Assembly (NCBI GenBank): GCA_024233285.1
Contig: JACKPU010000011.1
Coordinates: forward strand, 11,707 to 75,706
Origin: Opitutaceae bacterium
GTDB taxonomy: Bacteria > Verrucomicrobiota > Verrucomicrobiia > Opitutales > Opitutaceae
Direction: 5' to 3'
Length of the DNA: 64,000 nt
Shown here: piece after piece, positions 52,901 to 60,950 of the stretch
Layout: each line of letters starts with the position of its first letter
Position numbering within the stretch: the first letter of the stretch is position 1
The notes under the pieces: generated by a model
What the model saw: the letters and a program-made list of their open reading frames with translations, nothing else
Database searches by the model: none
What the model was told of the DNA's origin: nothing
Program-made: the position numbers and the translations under genes

Positions 52901-55612
52901 ATGCGCTCGGTGTTTTTCCCGGAATCCGTATTGACCACGCTGCGGACGAATCTGACCCAGGATTCGTCGGCCCAAAGCCAGGCGGAGGAATGCTTTGCCG
53001 CGGCCCGGCAGTGGACCGAACGCTCCGACGACGAACTGTGGTCCGCCATGTTTGGTCCCGCCATCAAGCGCTCGTGGATGGTTTGGTCCAACGGCCATTG
53101 TCCGTCCTGCAAGCGCGACGTGCCGATGTATGACTGGCAGATGGATCCGCTGCGCACGCCGTGGAAGGTCACCTGTCCGCATTGTGCTGCAAAGTTTCCG
53201 ACCAATGACTTTGGCGCGTTCCATCAATCCGGGCTCGATGAGCACGGGGTCTTCGATCCGGCGCGCGGTGACCGCTCGCTGCTGTGCAATGCCGCGCATC
53301 CTGCACCCGACGATCCGCTGCACCAATTCGGGGTGGACGATGGCACCGGTTATTTCGACGGCACCAACCGTTGGTATTTCATCGGCTCGTTCATCGTCAA
53401 AGGGCAGTGGAAGCTCTACATCCTCGCCGGAATTCGCGCGCTTTCGCTCGCCTACGCGTTGAGCGGCGAGCGGATCTACGCTCACAAGGCCGCCATCCTG
53501 CTCGATCGCATCGCCGATCTTTATCCGAGCTTCGATTACCTCACACAGGGCCTGACCTACGAAAAATCGAATCCCATCGCCGGCATGGGTCTGGTGTCGG
53601 TCTGGCACGACGCGTGCCGCGAAACCCGCGACCTCGCGCTCGCCTTCGATCTCATTGCGCCGGCACTGGCGGACGATGCCGAGTTGGTGCAGTTCCTCGC
53701 GGCCAAGGCGCGCCATTTCAAACTCTCCAATCCGAAGGATTCAGCCGAAAAAATCCGCGCCAACATCGAGGACGGCATCCTGCGTCACGTGCTGGCCGAG
53801 CCGCGCAAAATCCTGAGCAACTTTCCCAACACCGAGATCACGCAAGTCGTGGCGCAGGCGATTCTCAGCTGGCCGCATGATCGCGAGAAGCTCCTCGCCG
53901 ATTTGCAGGTGACGCTGGAAAAAGTCACCGCCGTCGACGGCCTCTCTGGTGAAAAGGGTCTCGGCGGTTATGCCGTGATCGCGCCGCAGTTGATCGCCGG
54001 CGTGCTCAGGCTGTTCAGCCGATTGGATCCGGATTTGTTGTCGGAGATGGTGCGGCGCGTGCCGGCGCTCGTGGCGATGTTTCGCTTTCACGCCGACGTC
54101 TGGATCGGTGGCGCGGTGCTGCCACGCATCGGCGACACGAGCGGTTTCGGCCAGCTCGACGATCGTTACCGCGGCGCGAATTTCGTGCGCAAGCCCTTCG
54201 ACTTGGAGTGGAATAATCTCCCGTTCTGCTCCGATTTCACGCTCTTCAAGCAGTTCTACGACATCACCCGCGACCCGACCTTCATGCAATTGCTCTACCT
54301 CGGCAACGGTCGCGAACTGGCCGGCCTGCCGCACGATCTGACCGAGTCGAATGCGACGAAATTCCAAGCCGAAGTCGCCGCGGTCATTCGCGAGCACGGG
54401 GCGGAGCTGCCGGTGAAATCGGTCAACAAGCGGCAATGGGCGCTCGGCGTGCTGCGCACCGGCGGAGGCAAGAACGAACGCGCCGCGTGGCTCGACTACG
54501 ACGTCGGCGGCAATCACGGCCGGCCCGATGCGTTTACCATCGGGCTTTATGCGCACGGGGTGGAATTGTTGCCGGGCTTCGGCTATCCGCCGGTCCACTT
54601 CGGCGGTTGGTATTCCCCGCGCGCGCTGTGGTATAAGCGCACGGCGGCGCACAACACCGTGGTGGTCGACGCTCAGGACCAGACGCGGGTCCTGGCCGAA
54701 CCCGAGACCGAACCGCTCGCCATCCAGCTTAATCCGCAAAAAGGTTTGGTCCGCGGTCGCACCACCGCGTGGGCCGATGGCAGAGCGATCAAGCTCATCG
54801 CCGCATCCGGCCCGGAACTCGTGTCCACGACGACGCTGCAGCGCTATGAACGCGCGTTGCTGCTCGTGGATGTCGGCGCGGATGACAGTTACCTGCTGGA
54901 CATTTTCCACGTGGCCGGCGGCCGCGATCATGCCCGTATGCTGCATCCCAACTTTGGTCCGGCGACGGTAACCGGACTCGAACTCCAACCGCAGCCCAAG
55001 CTCGGTGGCGACGAGGTGCAGATGCGCAACTTCCGTGGCGGCACGCCTGCGCCCGGTTGGTCGGTGGATTGGAAGATCGTCGATCCCTGCGGCTTGTTGC
55101 CCGCCGATCACGACGTCCATCTGCGTTGCACCGACCTCACGACTGACGCGCAGGCGCTGCTGGCGGAAACCTGGCTGGCGTCCAAGCACGGCGGGGCCAA
55201 TCACGAGGGTTGGCTCAACAGCTTGGTCATGCGCCGCCAGGCGGAAACGGCGCCACTGACCTCGACGTTTGTGGCCGTGCTCGAACCGTATCGGGATCAA
55301 TCAAAGCTCCGTGCGATCCGCCGCCTGCCGTTGCAGACCGCCGACGGCCAGGCGGCCGGCGACACGCATGTCGCGGTCGGTGTGACGCTGACTGATGGTC
55401 GCGAGGATTTACTCATCGCCAACGATACCGCTGCGGCGCGTCTGACCGTGGTTCAGCCCGACTGGTCCTGCACGACCGATGCCGATTACTGCGTCATTCG
55501 GCGCGATGCGACTGGTGCGATCGCGCGTGTGTTTTTGCACGGCGGCACCTTTGTCCAATGCGGCGAGCGTCGCGTCACGCGGCCTGCCGCTGCGGCGTGG
55601 ATCGAAGCGTGA
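52901..55612 (+). CDS. heparinase II/III-family protein with N-terminal Cys4 motif
   Basis: A 903-residue protein of the heparinase II/III type: a long helical barrel (LYILAGIRALSLAYALSGER; IYAHKAAILLDRIADLYPSF) followed by a beta domain (DYDVGGNHGRPDAFTIGLYA; ALWYKRTAAHNTVVVDAQDQ), where the AHNTVVVD block is the family's conserved region. Such enzymes cleave acidic polysaccharides by beta-elimination. Before the barrel lie CPSC (67-70) and CPHC (92-95), arranged as in a small zinc-binding unit, a variation shared by a subset of these proteins. No signal peptide is present, so a cytoplasmic location is predicted. Divergent from the Ala/Gln-rich gene, with 183 bases between. Substrate unknown. 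Confidence 0.82.
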   Translation: MRSVFFPESVLTTLRTNLTQDSSAQSQAEECFAAARQWTERSDDELWSAMFGPAIKRSWMVWSNGHCPSCKRDVPMYDWQMDPLRTPWKVTCPHCAAKFPTNDFGAFHQSGLDEHGVFDPARGDRSLLCNAAHPAPDDPLHQFGVDDGTGYFDGTNRWYFIGSFIVKGQWKLYILAGIRALSLAYALSGERIYAHKAAILLDRIADLYPSFDYLTQGLTYEKSNPIAGMGLVSVWHDACRETRDLALAFDLIAPALADDAELVQFLAAKARHFKLSNPKDSAEKIRANIEDGILRHVLAEPRKILSNFPNTEITQVVAQAILSWPHDREKLLADLQVTLEKVTAVDGLSGEKGLGGYAVIAPQLIAGVLRLFSRLDPDLLSEMVRRVPALVAMFRFHADVWIGGAVLPRIGDTSGFGQLDDRYRGANFVRKPFDLEWNNLPFCSDFTLFKQFYDITRDPTFMQLLYLGNGRELAGLPHDLTESNATKFQAEVAAVIREHGAELPVKSVNKRQWALGVLRTGGGKNERAAWLDYDVGGNHGRPDAFTIGLYAHGVELLPGFGYPPVHFGGWYSPRALWYKRTAAHNTVVVDAQDQTRVLAEPETEPLAIQLNPQKGLVRGRTTAWADGRAIKLIAASGPELVSTTTLQRYERALLLVDVGADDSYLLDIFHVAGGRDHARMLHPNFGPATVTGLELQPQPKLGGDEVQMRNFRGGTPAPGWSVDWKIVDPCGLLPADHDVHLRCTDLTTDAQALLAETWLASKHGGANHEGWLNSLVMRRQAETAPLTSTFVAVLEPYRDQSKLRAIRRLPLQTADGQAAGDTHVAVGVTLTDGREDLLIANDTAAARLTVVQPDWSCTTDADYCVIRRDATGAIARVFLHGGTFVQCGERRVTRPAAAAWIEA

Positions 55613-55641
55613 CGCGATGAGAATTCCGCGTCGCCGGCAAA

Positions 55642-56103
55642 TCAGGCGGCTTTGTCCCGGTCGAGGCTCTTGAGAAAGCCTTCGAACAGCGTGCGGTGCT
55701 TCTCCTCGTCCGCGAGAATGCGAACGGCGAGATCCTGCGTCACGGGATCCACGCCATCGCAAACCTCGATGATTTCGCGATAAGTGTAAACGGCATCACG
55801 TTCGGCGGCGAGCGAGCCTTCCACGACGTGGCGCACGTCGGTTGGATCCTTGGACGGTTGCAGGTTTTTCTGCGAGCGCTCGAGGTCCATGGAACCGGGC
55901 GGACAGGCGTCGAGTTGTTTCAAACGTTGGGCGATCTGCTGGGCGTGGCCCAGCTCATCAGTAACGTCCGCGGCGAGGGCTTCACTGACTTCGCGGGCGC
56001 GAATGCCGTCGAGCCAGACGGAGTTGGCGAGATAGTTTTGCACACTCTCCAGCTCCGCGGAGTAGGCGGTTTTCAACAGTTTGATGATCTTGTCGTTTTT
56101 CAT
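55642..56103 (-). CDS. ferritin-like di-iron protein (bacterioferritin/rubrerythrin-like)
   Basis: A 153-residue four-helix-bundle protein. Likely iron ligands are Glu17 (AYSAELESVQ), Glu50 and His53 (DELGHAQ), Glu101 (AAERDAVYTYRE) and Glu133/134 with His136 (ADEEKHRTLF), the full set for a ferritin-like di-iron centre. The pattern is close to the Dps/bacterioferritin-related proteins that handle iron or peroxide. It is cytoplasmic. It sits 29 bases downstream of the PRC-barrel gene, a pairing that suggests a stress-response unit rather than glycan metabolism. Confidence 0.8.
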   Translation of the reverse strand: MKNDKIIKLLKTAYSAELESVQNYLANSVWLDGIRAREVSEALAADVTDELGHAQQIAQRLKQLDACPPGSMDLERSQKNLQPSKDPTDVRHVVEGSLAAERDAVYTYREIIEVCDGVDPVTQDLAVRILADEEKHRTLFEGFLKSLDRDKAA

Positions 56104-56132
56104 AACTGTGGGCGGAGGATCGGTTGGGTTGA

Positions 56133-56927
56133 TCAGTTGGACGATGTCGTGGCCGCGCGGTATTCCCCAGTCGGCGTCCGTCCGTAGTAATCGTTCAGGC
56201 GTTGTTCGTAATCGCGGCCGATCGGCAGTTCGGGTTCAAATTCCGGCGCGCGCTTGATCGTGGCGCGGTCGAGCCCGATCGCGACCGTGCGGTCGGACCA
56301 GCTGATGTCCTCGACCTTCCAATCCGGCGGCACCAGGACCTTTTTACCCGGCAGCCAGTTGCGGGTGTCCACCACGAGGTAGCGCACCTTCCAGTCCTCG
56401 TCGCTGAAAATGAGATCATCAACGTGACCCAACCGGTCGTCGCGCGCCTCGATGCGATAGCCGGCCACTTCGCGCAGACTGCGCAGGTGCGGATCGCCGG
56501 CGATTTTCGGGGCTTCTGTGTCCGGTTTCGCGGCGATCGGCTGGCTTGGAATCACCGTGGCATCGGGATGGGCCATGGCCGGGCCGCCGAGCGGGGTCGG
56601 TTGGCTCCAGTAAAACGGCCAGCCGTAATGCCGGTGCAGGCTCAACTGTTCCTGGCGTGAGACCGGTTGATCCGTGTCGATGTCGGGACTCGATTTGATC
56701 TGATCGCGGGAGAGATCAACCGGCAGATTGTCATCCACGGGATCGGGCTGGCCGAGCGCGTGGGCGGCGATGAGCACTTTGCGACCGGGGAGCCAGCGTT
56801 TCGTGTCCGCCACGGCGTAGCGGATCGCCCACGAATCATCCTCGAAGAGAAAGTCGTGGACCTTGCCGATGGCGCCGTCGCGGGCGTCGAGGGTTTGGTT
56901 CCGGTAGGAATTGAGGCTGCGTAACAT
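56133..56927 (-). CDS. protein with two PRC-barrel domains
   Basis: A 264-residue protein from ATG 56,927 (MLRSLNSYRNQTLDARDGAI). Two PRC-barrel units are evident: residues about 1-75 (GAIGKVHDFLFEDDSWAIRY... VADTKRWLPGRKVLIAAHAL) and about 155-230 (DRLGHVDDLIFSDEDWKVRY... VVDTRNWLPGKKVLVPPDWK). They are separated by a proline-rich linker. The two units are clearly related to each other. PRC barrels occur in photosynthetic reaction-centre H subunits, RimM and many stress proteins; function here is unknown. The ferritin-like gene follows 29 bases downstream. Confidence 0.82.
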   Translation of the reverse strand: MLRSLNSYRNQTLDARDGAIGKVHDFLFEDDSWAIRYAVADTKRWLPGRKVLIAAHALGQPDPVDDNLPVDLSRDQIKSSPDIDTDQPVSRQEQLSLHRHYGWPFYWSQPTPLGGPAMAHPDATVIPSQPIAAKPDTEAPKIAGDPHLRSLREVAGYRIEARDDRLGHVDDLIFSDEDWKVRYLVVDTRNWLPGKKVLVPPDWKVEDISWSDRTVAIGLDRATIKRAPEFEPELPIGRDYEQRLNDYYGRTPTGEYRAATTSSN

Positions 56928-57114
56928 GGTGGTTCCTTCGGTGGAGGTTTGCAGGACCGCGGCGGCGTGGCCGCCGGCGGGGATGCGCCGGCGCAAAAAC
57001 ACCGCGACGCATCGGACGGGCAACGAGCATCAAGGTGCCGTTGATCAGGTTTACCGTAAGGCCGGAGGGACGCCGCGTCAAACGGCCGGGGCAGACTGAT
57101 GGCCGCGCGCGCGC

Positions 57115-58035
57115 TCAGGTGCGCATCGTGGCCAGGCCGATCTGCGATTTGCCGCCTTGCAGATAGCTGCCGTATTCCACCGTGCGCGCGTCGCCGCCAC
57201 CGTAGCCCTCATACCAGAGGTAATAGGTGCCGTTGATGCGCTCGACGGTGGTGAACCAGATCGCCCCCTCATCCCAGGCGCCTTCCGGTCCCCGGCTGAA
57301 CACCGGCGCGGGATGCTTGGTCCAGTGAATGAGATCGGTCGACGTCGCCAGTCCGGCGTTGGCCGGGTAGTCGCTGAATCGGTCCGACCCGCAATAAAAC
57401 ATGTGATACACCCCGTCCCACCGGGCGATGCGCGGGGTTTCGACCGTATGGCTGTCCCAACTGCCCTTGGGGCCGACGGGTAGGATCGGTTCGGGTTGGT
57501 AATCAGCGAAATCAAATCCGTTTTCCGAAATGGCGAGATGCAGTTGGAAGCCGGTGCTGCCGGGCACGTCCTTCCAGTAGAACAAATGGAATTTGCCGTC
57601 CTGCCACACGATCTCCGGTCCGCCCCCAATCACGACGGGATTGCCGCGATGTTTGGTGAAGTGGATGCCGTCGGTTGATGTGGCCACGCAAATACTGCGA
57701 TGCACCCGCGGGCAAACGGCGGAGTAGTAGAGGTAGATCGTGCCGTCGACTTCGACCGTGGCGGGGTCGAGCACATGATTCTCGTCCCATGAACCGGGAC
57801 CGCCCACATCGATCACCGGGGTGGGGTGGAGGTTCCAAGTGACGCCGTCGAATTGATCGCGGGCAATCGTGCCGACGCCGATGCGATCATGGCCGCCCTG
57901 TTGTCCGCGGAAGTAGAGATGATACGTGTCGCCGCGCCGCAGCAGATCCGGATTGGCGGTTTGGACTTCCATCCAGGTGCCCGGCACATTCGGCAGGATC
58001 GGATTGCGGGGATCGCGGACAAAATTCCAGGTCAT
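57115..58035 (-). CDS. five-bladed beta-propeller glycosidase-like protein (GH43/GH130-type clan)
   Basis: A 306-residue protein with the repeated blade pattern of five-bladed propeller hydrolases. It opens FVRDPRNPILPNVPGTWMEV, then has ENHVLDPATVEVDGTIYLYY, KFHLFYWKDVPGSTGFQLHL and VETPRIARWDGVYHMFYCGS, each a blade with a central Asp or Glu. No signal peptide. Families of this fold (GH32, GH43, GH117, GH130) act on furanosides, arabinoxylans, agarobiose or mannosides, and the sequence by eye does not decide between them. The glycosidase-like gene upstream is on the same strand, 70 bases away. Confidence 0.7.
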   Translation of the reverse strand: MTWNFVRDPRNPILPNVPGTWMEVQTANPDLLRRGDTYHLYFRGQQGGHDRIGVGTIARDQFDGVTWNLHPTPVIDVGGPGSWDENHVLDPATVEVDGTIYLYYSAVCPRVHRSICVATSTDGIHFTKHRGNPVVIGGGPEIVWQDGKFHLFYWKDVPGSTGFQLHLAISENGFDFADYQPEPILPVGPKGSWDSHTVETPRIARWDGVYHMFYCGSDRFSDYPANAGLATSTDLIHWTKHPAPVFSRGPEGAWDEGAIWFTTVERINGTYYLWYEGYGGGDARTVEYGSYLQGGKSQIGLATMRT

Positions 58036-58105
58036 CGTCGGTTTCCGGATTCAAGCGCCACGCGTCGCGGCCATGGGGAAGGGTGTTGCCGGCATCGGAG
58101 AGCGC

Positions 58106-59746
58106 TCAGATTCGCGCCCGGGACCGGGCTTGAACCGCCAGTTCCACGCCCACGACCCGGCAGGCGGGTGAGCGCGTTTGACCCGGCGGGGGATCCTCCC
58201 GGGCCCCGTTGCAGATCACGATCTCGTTCCAACCCTCAACGATGGCTGCGACCGGGAAAGTGAAGTTACAGGCGCGGTGGGCCGGAATGTGAGTGGCGTG
58301 CAAGGCGGTGGGGAAGAGCAGCTGGTCGGTGCCTTGGCCTTTCTGGTTGGGCCACGCGTCGTTCAAAGAAACCCCCATGTCCTGGCCGTTGGGCGGGCCT
58401 GCTTCCATGATCACTTGGACAACCAGTTCCAAATCGCCACCTGCTGGTTCAGCACACATCGGCAGGCGCAGCGTCAGCCGGTCCTGCGGGCAGAGGGTGG
58501 CGGGCAGGCATTCGGCCCGGTCGAAAGGCGGCGCCCAGCAATAGCGGCCGGCCACCGGCAGGGCATAGTGCTTTTCCTGACCGCGCAACTGCTCCAGAGC
58601 GGTGAGGTTTCGCAATGCCGGATACTGACTGCGCACGTCCATGGCTTGAAATCGACGGGAAAGATCGCCCACGAAGAAGTTGAACACCTCGATGCCGTCC
58701 GCCCCCAGCACCAGTTTACCCGCAACATTGGCGCGCAGGGCGGGAGGATGCGCGCACAGGTAGCGGCCGGTCGGCGCGTCCTCAATGCGCGACCAGAGAA
58801 AGCTGAAGATCAATTCCGTCACCCCGAAGATTTGCAGATTTGGGCCCAACTCCCGGCGCAACTGGTCGTGCGGCAGGTCCCACGCGGTCTGCATGAAGTT
58901 GGACGCGCAGATGAAGTCCAGCACGCCTTCCTGCACGAGCCCGGCGACATCGATCCCGATATGTTTCAGCATGCGGTAATTGCCCGGCACGCGCATGCCC
59001 AAAGGGAAAGGCCGGCCGCTGCGGACGGCGCGTTCATCGCACAACCGGCGGATGGCGCGGAACCATTCGCTCATCATTTCGACTGTGGTGGCATCCGCCC
59101 CGGGCGGGCAGCAGGCGGGCACCCGCAACCAGTCCAGCTGCAGTCCGTCCGCGTCGTAGTCCCCGACCAGTTCCCGGATCATCCGCAGCATGTAGTCCCG
59201 CACTTCCGGGCGAGCGTAGTTCAGCCCCCGGGTCGCCATTTCGTAGGGACAATCCGGATTGGCTTCCCGGCCGCCCAGTTGCAGCGCCGCGTCGGTGAGT
59301 TCCGGCGGATTCATCGGGTCGGCCGGGTTCGCGCCGTGGTGCGGATCGTTCATCCGCACAGAGATCCATGCAGTCAGGCCGCGGCGGTGGCTGGCGGTGA
59401 TGGCCTCTTCCAGCCAGTCGACGCCGGCTTCCGCGAGGTCGAGGTAAGGATCCAGAAAATCCGGCCGGAACCAATAGCAGTCCGGATTGCGCGCTTTGAA
59501 ATGTTCGGGGTCGTTGCGCTTGTAGCCATCAAGGACCGTGGGCACAGCCCGACTCGGATACCACGCCACCTTGGTGTTGGGATTGACGACCAGGGTGTTG
59601 ACTCCTTGGTCGGCCAGATTGTCCACGAACTTGTGAATCGCGCCGGCGGTATACCTTTCAGGATCCGTTCGCCAAAGCTCCGGATTCCAGAACATGCCGC
59701 CGAAGTCACAGTTGAACAGCAGAGGGGGAGCGGCCATGCGGTTCAC
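58106..59746 (-). CDS. putative TIM-barrel glycosidase (GHL10-like)
   Basis: A 546-residue protein, or 543 if started at the ATG at 59,737 (MAAPPLLFNCDFGGMFWNPE). The barrel shows VDNLADQGVNTLVVNPNTKV, LEEAITASHRRGLTAWISVR and DYDADGLQLDWLRVP, where the DGLQLDW strand resembles the catalytic region of family 10-like and DUF4015-type glycosidases. A C-terminal beta domain follows (LTLRLPMCAEPAGGDLELVV). No signal peptide. Function is not assigned beyond a probable carbohydrate-active barrel. The gap to the RhaT gene (59,747-59,891) contains no recognised element. Confidence 0.6.
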   Translation of the reverse strand: MNRMAAPPLLFNCDFGGMFWNPELWRTDPERYTAGAIHKFVDNLADQGVNTLVVNPNTKVAWYPSRAVPTVLDGYKRNDPEHFKARNPDCYWFRPDFLDPYLDLAEAGVDWLEEAITASHRRGLTAWISVRMNDPHHGANPADPMNPPELTDAALQLGGREANPDCPYEMATRGLNYARPEVRDYMLRMIRELVGDYDADGLQLDWLRVPACCPPGADATTVEMMSEWFRAIRRLCDERAVRSGRPFPLGMRVPGNYRMLKHIGIDVAGLVQEGVLDFICASNFMQTAWDLPHDQLRRELGPNLQIFGVTELIFSFLWSRIEDAPTGRYLCAHPPALRANVAGKLVLGADGIEVFNFFVGDLSRRFQAMDVRSQYPALRNLTALEQLRGQEKHYALPVAGRYCWAPPFDRAECLPATLCPQDRLTLRLPMCAEPAGGDLELVVQVIMEAGPPNGQDMGVSLNDAWPNQKGQGTDQLLFPTALHATHIPAHRACNFTFPVAAIVEGWNEIVICNGAREDPPPGQTRSPACRVVGVELAVQARSRARI

Positions 59747-59891
59747 CCCATGACGTTGGGCGCAGAAGGCAATCCCAACCGGATCCGGGCGTCATGCCTT
59801 GTTTGTCATGTGGCTGCTCTCGTCCTCAGCCGCGGGACGAAGCTAATCGTCGGAGACCTGCCTTTCGTTCAGGGGCGCAACCGGGGCCGGA

Positions 59892-60938
59892 TCAGTGACC
59901 AGCCGCCGCGTCGCCCAGGAAGTTGCCGTAAGCCAGCGACAGCACCGCGCCGACGAGAATCAAAAGCGCGAGTGTGAGCATCACCCATGTGCGCGGTTTG
60001 CAACCGGTCCACTCGCGCCAGATAAAGCCGGCGAGACTGCTGAACAACACGAGCATGATCATGTGCAGCGCCCAGCTGGAGAATTGGTAATCGCCCATGC
60101 GCACGTGCGCCAAGCCGTAGAAGAAGAACTGCCCATACCACAGGCACCCGGTCAGCACCGCCAAGGCGAAGTTGAGCGCGAGCCGCGGATTCTGCGCCGC
60201 CGTGTATTCGCCCAAGGTGCGGTGTTTGTGATGCAACCACAGGCTGTAAACCGCCGTGGTCAGAAACGCGCCGGTGTTGGAGAAGATGTAAATGACATTG
60301 CCTTGGAAATGGCCGGCGCCATGCGCCGCCGCGACATCGGCGATCGGTTGTCCTGCGGCGAGGGCGAAACCATAAACCGCCGACAACACGCCGGCCAGCA
60401 GGCAGAGCGGCAGGCCCTTCGCGAGATTGAACTCACCGCCGTTGCCACCGCGATCGAGTTCCTTGAAACGTCCGGCCAGGCCCGAGGCGAGAATGCCCGT
60501 CGCGCCGATCACGATGCCGGCGAGCACGAAACCCGAGCCGGCTTTCTCCCAGATGGCCGCCAGTTCACCGCGCCACACGGCCGGCAGCACCGTGCCCAGC
60601 ACGCAGGAGATGCCGATCGCGATGGCGTAGGTGAGCGAAAATCCGATGTAGCGAATCGCCACGCCAAACGCCGTCCCGCCGACGCCGTAGAGCGCGCCGA
60701 GCGCAAAGCTCGTCCACATCGCGGAGCGCGGCGCTTCGGCCAGCACACGTCCGAGTTCAGGCACGGTCAGCCACGCACCGACAATCGGCAGGGCGAACCA
60801 GCACACCACGGCCTGCGCGAACCAGTAGGTCTGCCACGACCACTGCCGCGTGCCTTTTTGCGGCGTGTAACAAAACGCGGCGCTCAACGCGCCGATCGCG
60901 TGCAGGATCAAACCCAACAGGGGATTTGGCGTGATCAT
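59892..60938 (-). CDS. rhaT: L-rhamnose/proton symporter-like (RhaT family)
   Basis: A 348-residue inner-membrane protein with ten hydrophobic helices. The N-terminus PLLGLILHAIGALSAAFCYT and blocks SFALGALYGVGGTAFGVAIR and YGQFFFYGLAHVRMGDYQFS match RhaT, which imports L-rhamnose with a proton. The length is right for the family. It follows the SSS symporter gene by 12 bases on the same strand, so both are probably cotranscribed. No rhamnose kinase or isomerase is in the window, so transport of another 6-deoxy sugar is possible. Confidence 0.85.
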   Translation of the reverse strand: MITPNPLLGLILHAIGALSAAFCYTPQKGTRQWSWQTYWFAQAVVCWFALPIVGAWLTVPELGRVLAEAPRSAMWTSFALGALYGVGGTAFGVAIRYIGFSLTYAIAIGISCVLGTVLPAVWRGELAAIWEKAGSGFVLAGIVIGATGILASGLAGRFKELDRGGNGGEFNLAKGLPLCLLAGVLSAVYGFALAAGQPIADVAAAHGAGHFQGNVIYIFSNTGAFLTTAVYSLWLHHKHRTLGEYTAAQNPRLALNFALAVLTGCLWYGQFFFYGLAHVRMGDYQFSSWALHMIMLVLFSSLAGFIWREWTGCKPRTWVMLTLALLILVGAVLSLAYGNFLGDAAAGH

Positions 60939-60950
60939 GGCGTGGCAGGC

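Noticed and set aside
52717..53716. Minus-strand open frame continuing upstream of the Ala/Gln-rich gene
   Set aside because: It is antisense to the heparinase-type gene at 52,901, and the signal peptide at 52,717 gives a natural start.
58178..59977. Long plus-strand frame opposite the barrel glycosidase-like gene
   Set aside because: Arg/Val/Gln-rich shadow of a real gene on the other strand; the minus-strand product has clear fold motifs.
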